Shown here in pieces: positions 58,721 through 64,000 of a DNA stretch of 64,000 bases. Source of the stretch: Stenotrophomonas maltophilia. Lineage in GTDB: Bacteria; Pseudomonadota; Gammaproteobacteria; Xanthomonadales; Xanthomonadaceae. Position numbers and translations under genes: made by a program. Location: the NCBI GenBank assembly GCA_900113425.1, contig FOZF01000002.1, positions 699,027 through 763,026 of the forward strand, read 5' to 3'. The first letter of the stretch is position 1. Every line of letters begins with the position of its first letter. Below the pieces are notes generated by a model that ran no database searches, was not told the DNA's origin, and saw only the letters and a list, made by a program, of their open reading frames with translations.

Positions 58721-58797
58721 TGGTGCGCCCGGAGAGATTCGAACTCCCGACCGCCTGGTTCGTAGCCAGGTACTCTATCCAACTGAGCTACGGGCGC
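58721..58797 (-). tRNA. tRNA-Arg (anticodon ACG), copy 2
   Basis: Identical in sequence to the copy at 58586-58662, with the same encoded CCA. It is the promoter-proximal gene of the pair, with the hydrolase gene starting further upstream. The shared terminator at 58548-58577 suggests both are cut from one transcript. Confidence 0.97.
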
Positions 58798-58839
58798 CCT
58801 GCGACAGGAGCGGAATTATGCGGATGTCGGCGCGTACCG

Positions 58840-59715
58840 TCAACCGTTTTCGTGAAGATTTTCATCCAGCTGAATGAAAAATCGGTGGGCGACCGCGTGT
58901 GGCGCCTTCATCCACGCGAAGTGGTCGGCACGCGTGCCCAGTTCCGCGGCGGACAGAACATGCAGGCGTGATGCCACATTCGGCAGTTTGTCCAGCAACG
59001 CCTGCATCGAACCGGTTGGTGCCAGCCAGTCGTGCTCCATCACCACGGCCTGCGCGCTGCCATGCACGCGTGCCATCTGCGCATCGAGATCTTCGGTCAT
59101 GCCCGCAGCTGCGTAATGGTTGTTCAGGCCCACCCGCGACCAGTCGGCAATCAGGCCGCGTGCTTCGGTGCCGCCAAAGCCCAAGCGCCGGCCGTGCAGC
59201 ACGCCCTGGCGGCGTGCGATCCAGGGCAGGAAGCGGTACACCAGCGGCAGCAGCCATCCGCGCGGAGGCGGAAACGTACGCCAGAACGGCGTGCCACTGG
59301 CGGCCAGCCACAGGTGCTCGAAGTGCTGCGGTTGCCGTCCTGCATGCACGCAGGCCAGCTGCCCACCCAGGCTGTGCCCACCGATGATCCAGGGCAGCAC
59401 GCCTTCGCCGGCATCGGCGTTGGCGAGCAGGGACTGGCTTGCAGGCAGGTCCTGCTCGAGCACTTCACGATAGCCCCAGTCCTGCGTGCGCGACGGGCGC
59501 AGTGAACTGCTGCCGTTGCCACGCCACTCATGCAGGTAGACCGCGATGCCTTTCGCAGCCAGGGCCTGCGCCAGTGGCAGGTAGTGGCGCGCGGCCACGC
59601 CCAGGGCGGGGAGCCATAGCAGCCGCGCCACCGGCTGCTCGGGTATGCAGGCCATCACCTCGAAGCGATGGCCGTCGCCGCATTCCACGGCCAGTGTCCG
59701 TGACGGCAGGCTCAT
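58840..59715 (-). CDS. Alpha/beta hydrolase coupled to thiD
   Basis: A 291-residue protein. The core shows LLWLPALGVAARHYLPLAQALAAKGIAV, YLHEWRGNGSS, the nucleophile elbow IIGGHSLGGQLACVHAG, and the C-terminal RADHFAWMKA with the histidine. It resembles the serine aminopeptidase S33/YheT-like hydrolases; the substrate is unknown. Its ATG overlaps the thiD stop (ATGA), so it is translationally coupled to thiD, but no thiamine role is evident. The tandem tRNA-Arg genes follow 42 bp downstream on the same strand. Confidence 0.83.
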   Translation of the reverse strand: MSLPSRTLAVECGDGHRFEVMACIPEQPVARLLWLPALGVAARHYLPLAQALAAKGIAVYLHEWRGNGSSSLRPSRTQDWGYREVLEQDLPASQSLLANADAGEGVLPWIIGGHSLGGQLACVHAGRQPQHFEHLWLAASGTPFWRTFPPPRGWLLPLVYRFLPWIARRQGVLHGRRLGFGGTEARGLIADWSRVGLNNHYAAAGMTEDLDAQMARVHGSAQAVVMEHDWLAPTGSMQALLDKLPNVASRLHVLSAAELGTRADHFAWMKAPHAVAHRFFIQLDENLHENG

Positions 59716-60521
59716 GCGTGGGGTGCTGCGCCGAAATGATCCAGCACGCGCACATCGCTGCGCCCCGGCATGTAGCCCAGTTGCAGCCCACGTGCCACGT
59801 AGTCGATCGATGCTTCGCAGGCGTTGGCCAGGCTCAGGCCATTGCACAGCTGCGCGGCGATGGCCGAGGCCAGTGTGCAGCCGGTGCCGTGGGCATCCAG
59901 CGGCAGGCGCGCGTGACTGAATTCCTCGCTGCTGACGCCATCGAAGTAGCGATCGATCACCCGGTTGCCCTCGTGCAGGTGGCCGCCCTTGAGCAGCACC
60001 GCGCCGGCCCCGAGATCCAGCAGTGCCGACGCGGCCCGCTCGGCGTCGTCTCCATCGCCGATGGTGCGGCCCACCAGCAGTTCTGCCTCCGGTGTGTTGG
60101 GAGTGATCAGCGTGGCCAGCGGAAGCAGACGCTCGCGCATTGCCTGCAGGGCGCTGTCTTCCAGCAGGCGCGCGCCACTGGTGGCGACCATCACCGGATC
60201 CAGCACCACATGTGCGGGGCGATGACGCTGCAGCACATCGGCCACGGCGTGGATCACCTGGGCATTGGCCAGCATGCCCAGCTTCACCGCGTGGATGTCG
60301 AAATCATCGAAGCACGCGTCAAGCTGCGCGCGCAGGAATTCGATCGGCGGCACATGCACGGCTGTGACACCGCGGGTGTTCTGCGCGGTCAGTGCGGCGA
60401 TCGCGGAGAGGCCATGCACGCGATGTGCGGCGAACGCCTTCAGGTCGGCCTGGACGCCGGCGCCTCCGCCGGAGTCGGAGCCGGCGATGGTGAGGGCGGA
60501 AACGGGAGTGGTCGGGCTCAT
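59712..60521 (-). CDS. thiD: Hydroxymethylpyrimidine/phosphomethylpyrimidine kinase
   Basis: A 269-residue ribokinase-like enzyme that phosphorylates HMP and HMP-P in thiamine synthesis. Marks are [93 protein letters not shown] and [17 protein letters not shown] (anion hole and catalytic Asp). No thiamine riboswitch is evident in the 90 bp upstream. Coupled to the downstream hydrolase. Confidence 0.96.
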   Translation of the reverse strand: MSPTTPVSALTIAGSDSGGGAGVQADLKAFAAHRVHGLSAIAALTAQNTRGVTAVHVPPIEFLRAQLDACFDDFDIHAVKLGMLANAQVIHAVADVLQRHRPAHVVLDPVMVATSGARLLEDSALQAMRERLLPLATLITPNTPEAELLVGRTIGDGDDAERAASALLDLGAGAVLLKGGHLHEGNRVIDRYFDGVSSEEFSHARLPLDAHGTGCTLASAIAAQLCNGLSLANACEASIDYVARGLQLGYMPGRSDVRVLDHFGAAPHA

Positions 60522-60611
60522 GCGGCGATTGTGCCGTGGTCACCGGGATGGGGGTAGTGCCGGCTGCCGGCAGGGGCGGACGCCTCACGCTGCGCGTGCG
60601 TATGGCGACGC

Positions 60612-61280
60612 TCAGTACCGCCAGCGTACCCATTGCTGGTACAGCACATAGACCAACCCGGTCGCGCCGGTCAGCAGCGCGGGGGCGAGCAGGGCATCGT
60701 ATTGCCAGCGCAGGAACAGCCACGCACCCATCACGCCACCGGCAAGGAAACCGCTGATGATCAGGCCGCTGAGCGTCAGCCGCCGCACCTGCAGCGGCAG
60801 CCCGCGCAACAGATGGCCCAGGCCGATGCCAAGATCGGTGAACATGCCGCTGAGGTGGGTGGTCCGTATCACCGCGCCACTGAAGGTGGTGGCCATCGCG
60901 TTCTGCAACCCGCAGGCCATCGCCGCCGACAACGCTCCCCAGATCTGCTGCTGCTTGAACAAGGGAATGGCGGCCAGCAACAGCGCCGATTCCAGTGCCA
61001 GAGCGACGCCATAGCGCCGGCCGAGCTGCAGTGCGCTGTCCTGGATCAGCAGCCCGCTGAGCATCGCACCCAGCGAAAAGGCGATCAGCAGGCCCCACAG
61101 ATGCCCGACCGCGCGCCAGTCACCCTGCGCCAGTGCCATGCCGAGCTGGCTGGTACTGCCGGTCATATGGCTGACGGCCTGATGCTCGAAGCCCAGAAAG
61201 CCGACCACGTTGACCATGCCGGCCACGCACGACAGCGCTACGGCACCGATCCAGACCCAGGTGGGAAGGCGTATGCCCAT
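60612..61280 (-). CDS. DUF1275 (YoaK family) membrane protein
   Basis: A 222-residue protein with about six hydrophobic segments. The DUF1275 pattern is clear: [37 protein letters not shown] near the N-terminus and [37 protein letters not shown] later. The family is membrane-bound and of unknown function. It follows the small lipoprotein gene by 11 nt, so it probably belongs to the PhoH-lipoprotein transcript. Confidence 0.9.
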   Translation of the reverse strand: MGIRLPTWVWIGAVALSCVAGMVNVVGFLGFEHQAVSHMTGSTSQLGMALAQGDWRAVGHLWGLLIAFSLGAMLSGLLIQDSALQLGRRYGVALALESALLLAAIPLFKQQQIWGALSAAMACGLQNAMATTFSGAVIRTTHLSGMFTDLGIGLGHLLRGLPLQVRRLTLSGLIISGFLAGGVMGAWLFLRWQYDALLAPALLTGATGLVYVLYQQWVRWRY

Positions 61281-61291
61281 CGGCGCGGCCC

Positions 61292-61798
61292 TCAGGGACC
61301 GCCGAGACCGCCGTTGAACTGCAGCTCGCTGAACGCACCGGTGGTGGGGTCGAACACCGCGCCCCAGAACTGCTTGCCACCATCGCAGACGCGGATGGCC
61401 TCGCGCGCCGGCTTGATGCCGCTGTCGTCGGGCAGGCGGAACGCATTGATGTAGATCAGGCGCTTGCCGGCGCTTTCGATGCCGACGTACTGGCGGTCGA
61501 AGTCCAGTACATCGGGCACCCGCGCCTGCAGCGAAGGCAGTGCGGCTTCCAGCTGGTCCACCTGTTGCCGGCTGGGGGCCCAGTAGCCGGTGACGCGGCC
61601 GGCATCCCGGCCCGGGCTGTGCCGCGAGCAGGTGTCGAGCACCTGCGCGGCGACGATCGGCCGGGTGACCACCCACGACTGGCCGGTGCGTTCGGCGGTC
61701 GGCACGCTGGCCGGCCCGCGGGTGGTGGTGCAGGCACCAAGGACGGCTGCGAGGGTGATCGCAGCCGTCGGCAGCAGCAGGCGGGCAGAACGGTTCAC
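61292..61798 (-). CDS. Small lipoprotein coupled to the PhoH gene
   Basis: A 168-residue protein from a GTG start overlapping the phoH stop (GTGA). A lipoprotein signal (LLLPTAAITLAAVLGAC) precedes a mature domain with DVLDFDRQYVGIESAGKRLIYINAFRLPDDS and RVCDGGKQFWGAVFDPTTGAFSELQFNGG. The latter could be a small beta-rich domain; I recognise no family. Three cysteines besides the lipidated one. Coupled between PhoH and the DUF1275 protein. Confidence 0.7.
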   Translation of the reverse strand: MNRSARLLLPTAAITLAAVLGACTTTRGPASVPTAERTGQSWVVTRPIVAAQVLDTCSRHSPGRDAGRVTGYWAPSRQQVDQLEAALPSLQARVPDVLDFDRQYVGIESAGKRLIYINAFRLPDDSGIKPAREAIRVCDGGKQFWGAVFDPTTGAFSELQFNGGLGGP

Positions 61799-63195
61799 AG
61801 CACCTCCGAAGCGTAATCGGCCAGCCGCGAGCGTTCGCCACGGCGCAGGGTGATGTGCGCACTGTGCGGCCAGTTCTTGAAGCGGTCCACCGCGTAGGTC
61901 AGGCCGGACGTCGTCTCGGTCAGGTACGGGGTGTCGATCTGCTCGACGTTGCCAAGGCAGACGATCTTGGTGCCGGGACCGGCACGGGTGATCAGCGTCT
62001 TCATCTGCTTCGGGGTGAGGTTCTGTGCCTCGTCCAGGATCAGGTAGCGCGACAGGAAGGTGCGGCCGCGCATGAAGTTCATCGAGCGGATCTTGATGCG
62101 GCTGGCCAGCAGATCGTTGGTTGCCTGGCGTCCCCAGGTGCCGCCTTCCTGGTTGTGCGTGAGCACTTCCAGGTTGTCGGTCAGCGCGCCCATCCACGGT
62201 GTCATCTTCTCTTCCTCGGTGCCCGGCAGGAAGCCGATGTCCTCGCCGACGCTGACGGTGGCCCGGGTCATGATGATCTCGCGGTAGCGCTGCTGGTCCA
62301 TCGTCTGCGCCAGCCCCGCGGCCAGTGCCAGCAGGGTCTTGCCGGTGCCGGCGGTGCCGAGCAGGGTGACGAAGTCGATCTCCGGGTCCATCAGCGCATT
62401 GAGCGCGAAGTTCTGCTCGCGGTTGCGCGCGCTGATGCCCCACACGGCATGGCTGCCGTGGCGGAAATCATCAACCAGCGACAGCACCACCTTGCCATCG
62501 CCGACCACGCGGCTGACGCGAAGCTCCACCTCGTCCTCGCCCGGCAGGTAGACGTACTGGTTCGGATACCACTCCTCGTCGTCCCTGGCCAGGATCTCGT
62601 AATGGGTGCGGCCCTTGTCGCTCCAGCTGCGCAGGTCATCGCCATGGAGCTTCCAGAAATCCTCCGGCAGCTCGGTGGCGCCGGTGTAGAGCAGGCTGAA
62701 ATCGTCCAGCGCGCGGTCGTTCTCGTAATCTTCCGAAACGATGCCGGCGATGGCCGCCTTGATCCGCAGGTTGATGTCCTTGGAGACGAACACCACCGGG
62801 ATCTCCGGGGTCTGCTCCTTCAGCGCCAGGATGGCACCGAGGATGGCATTGTCCGGGATGACCTGGCCGAAGCTCTTGCCGGCATCGAAATGACTGGTCT
62901 GGAACCGCAGCTTGCCGGCGCTGTGCTTGCCACGCAGCTGCAGGCCCTGTGGCCGTTGCAGCGGAATGCCGTCGGCCAGATTGTCCAGGCCGGAGGCCTG
63001 CACCAGCTCGTTGAGGAAGCGGCTCACCTGGCGGGCGTTGCGGCTCGCCTCGGACGTGCCCTTCTTGCCGTTGTCCAGCTCCTCGATCACCTGCATTGGC
63101 AGGTAGACGTCATGCTCCTCGAATTTGAACAGCGCGGTCGGATCGTGCATCAGCACGTTGGTATCCAGCACGTAGATGCGCTTGCCTCGGGTCAT
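61795..63195 (-). CDS. PIN-PhoH fusion ATPase (PhoH2/YlaK type)
   Basis: A 466-residue protein. An N-terminal PIN nuclease domain (about 5-150) has YVLDTNVLMHDPTALFKF and DNAILGAILALKEQ, with acidic residues in place. The PhoH ATPase domain (about 240-465) has Walker [19 protein letters not shown], Walker B RYLILDEAQNLTPKQMKTL and the MTRATVSVGEDIGFLPGTEEEKM segment. PhoH2 proteins act as RNA-unwinding ribonucleases in mycobacteria; the role in proteobacteria is unclear. ATG at 63195 starts directly before the PIN domain. Confidence 0.9.
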   Translation of the reverse strand: MTRGKRIYVLDTNVLMHDPTALFKFEEHDVYLPMQVIEELDNGKKGTSEASRNARQVSRFLNELVQASGLDNLADGIPLQRPQGLQLRGKHSAGKLRFQTSHFDAGKSFGQVIPDNAILGAILALKEQTPEIPVVFVSKDINLRIKAAIAGIVSEDYENDRALDDFSLLYTGATELPEDFWKLHGDDLRSWSDKGRTHYEILARDDEEWYPNQYVYLPGEDEVELRVSRVVGDGKVVLSLVDDFRHGSHAVWGISARNREQNFALNALMDPEIDFVTLLGTAGTGKTLLALAAGLAQTMDQQRYREIIMTRATVSVGEDIGFLPGTEEEKMTPWMGALTDNLEVLTHNQEGGTWGRQATNDLLASRIKIRSMNFMRGRTFLSRYLILDEAQNLTPKQMKTLITRAGPGTKIVCLGNVEQIDTPYLTETTSGLTYAVDRFKNWPHSAHITLRRGERSRLADYASEVL

Positions 63196-63276
63196 CGTCG
63201 ATTCCTGGTTACGGACAGGGAAAAACCACCACGACCTGCGGGGCAGGGTGATGGCGGACAAAGTGGGCGATGGGAA

Positions 63277-63756
63277 TCACTTGGATTGGGCGGCCTTCAG
63301 TTCGGCAAGCACGGCGTCGGCATGGCCGGCGACCTTGACCTTGCGCCAGGACTGCGCGATGCGGCTGTCGGGAGAAATCAGGAAGGTGCTGCGCTCGATG
63401 CCACGTACCTGCTTGCCGTACATGTTCTTCATCCGGATCACATCGAAGGCGTTGCACAGCGCTTCGTCGCCATCGCTGACCAGCGGGAACGCGAAGCCCT
63501 GTTTGGCACAGAAGTTGTCGTGTGATTTCACCGAGTCACGGGAGACGCCCAGTACGGTGGCGCCTGCCTTGCGGAACTCCGGCAGCAGCGCGTTGAAGTC
63601 GATGCCTTCGGTGGTGCACCCCGGGGTGCTGTCCTTGGGGTAGAAGTACAGCACCAGCCATTGGCCCGCGAGGTCGCCGAGGGTGGTGTGTTCGCCGCCT
63701 GACAGGGCCAGCGGGAGCGAGAGGGTGGTGCGGTCCAGGGTATCGCCGTTGTTCAT
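63277..63756 (-). CDS. bcp: Thiol peroxidase, bacterioferritin-comigratory protein
   Basis: A 159-residue peroxiredoxin of the Bcp/PrxQ group that reduces hydroperoxides. The peroxidatic cysteine is in YPKDSTPGCTTEGIDF; a possible resolving cysteine is in DNFCAKQGFAF, five positions away in the helix pattern differing from E. coli Bcp. Other marks are VLGVSRDSVKSH and FPLVSDGDEALCNAF. It follows gcvR, the same order as in E. coli. Confidence 0.94.
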   Translation of the reverse strand: MNNGDTLDRTTLSLPLALSGGEHTTLGDLAGQWLVLYFYPKDSTPGCTTEGIDFNALLPEFRKAGATVLGVSRDSVKSHDNFCAKQGFAFPLVSDGDEALCNAFDVIRMKNMYGKQVRGIERSTFLISPDSRIAQSWRKVKVAGHADAVLAELKAAQSK

Positions 63757-63837
63757 GAGGTCCTTGGTTCCGGAGCCTGGGGTATTTCTACGACAGTTGC
63801 ATGAAACGCCGCGCGCCCGTGACGAACGCGCGAAAAA

Positions 63838-64000
63838 TCAGAACTTCATCGGATCCATGATCGCGTCCAGGTTCAGGTGGTCGCAGAATTCGAGGAAATC
63901 ATCGCGCAGGGCGGCGATGTGCATGTTGGCCGGCACGCCGATGGTGACCTGCGCGCTGAACATTTCCGCACCGGTCTGCATGGCGCGATAGCGCGTGCTC
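63838..64000 (-). CDS. gcvR: Glycine cleavage system repressor GcvR, C-terminal end (runs off the window)
   Basis: Only the last 53 codons are present, reading YRAMQTGAEMFSAQVTIGVPANMHIAALRDDFLEFCDHLNLDAIMDPMKF then TGA. The FSA..T...PA..HIA.LR..FLEFCD.LNLDAI.EP pattern matches the second ACT domain of GcvR, and its position before bcp repeats the E. coli gcvR-bcp order. GcvR binds GcvA to repress the glycine cleavage operon when glycine is low. Confidence 0.88.
   Translation of the reverse strand, partial: STRYRAMQTGAEMFSAQVTIGVPANMHIAALRDDFLEFCDHLNLDAIMDPMKF

Overview
This 64 kb window is chromosomal housekeeping DNA of a high-GC gammaproteobacterium of the Xanthomonadaceae, most probably Stenotrophomonas (maltophilia group). 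The reasons are the protein sequences, the xanthomonad gene order (lexA-recA-recX-alaS-csrA; surE-pcm-yqaA-nlpD with no rpoS behind it), a Xanthomonadales-type LexA operator, and intergenic palindromes carrying the GTAG head of the Stenotrophomonas SMAG repeats. I see no rRNA, CRISPR array, insertion sequence, integrase or prophage.

Layout. 0-2.6 kb: start of ccoG and a small membrane protein (minus), diverging from a truncated hemoglobin and hemN (plus), with two FNR/Anr boxes. 2.6-13.6 kb: tRNA-Leu, a BLUF photoreceptor, a nucleotide-sugar dehydrogenase, an FMN-binding glutamate-synthase-like protein, a GNAT enzyme, FKBP and BaiN-like flavoprotein, trhO, a luciferase-like oxidoreductase, a stress-type PPOx protein, ExoD and a CNNM/CBS protein. 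13.8-17.9 kb: phosphate transport pair (DUF47 protein and Pit), an S10 peptidase and a GNAT enzyme. 18-30 kb: parE, pyrG, kdsA, then the compact run eno-ftsB-ispD-ispF-truD, and surE-pcm-yqaA-nlpD with overlapping ends. 31.5-41.3 kb: yhbY/rlmE/ftsH/folP/miaA/hfq/hflX, a CinA-type amidase and ubiB. 41.4-47.2 kb: SOS and translation block lexA, recA, recX, alaS, csrA, tRNA-Ser. 47.3-58 kb: more accessory genes: a Sel1-like membrane protein, a TonB receptor coupled to a phosphocholine-specific phospholipase C, two alpha/beta hydrolases, an MFS carrier, and pirin with a divergent LysR regulator. 58.0-58.6 kb: a 0.5 kb gene-free stretch built of nested palindromic repeats. 58.6-64 kb: two identical tRNA-Arg genes, a hydrolase coupled to thiD, a DUF1275 protein, PIN-PhoH coupled to a small lipoprotein, bcp and the end of gcvR.

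How the parts fit. The first 2.6 kb forms a low-oxygen unit (cbb3 oxidase maturation, hemoglobin, anaerobic heme synthesis) marked by matching FNR boxes. Two distant loci linked to phosphate supply (Pit transport at 13.8 kb; TonB receptor/phospholipase C/hydrolase at 50-54 kb) share an almost identical 16-bp direct-repeat site resembling a PhoB box. The middle of the window is envelope, isoprenoid, RNA-modification and DNA-repair housekeeping in tight operons. The most unusual structures are (i) the shared Pho-box-like site and (ii) two inverted copies of a long hairpin repeat whose stems differ in sequence but keep their complementarity.
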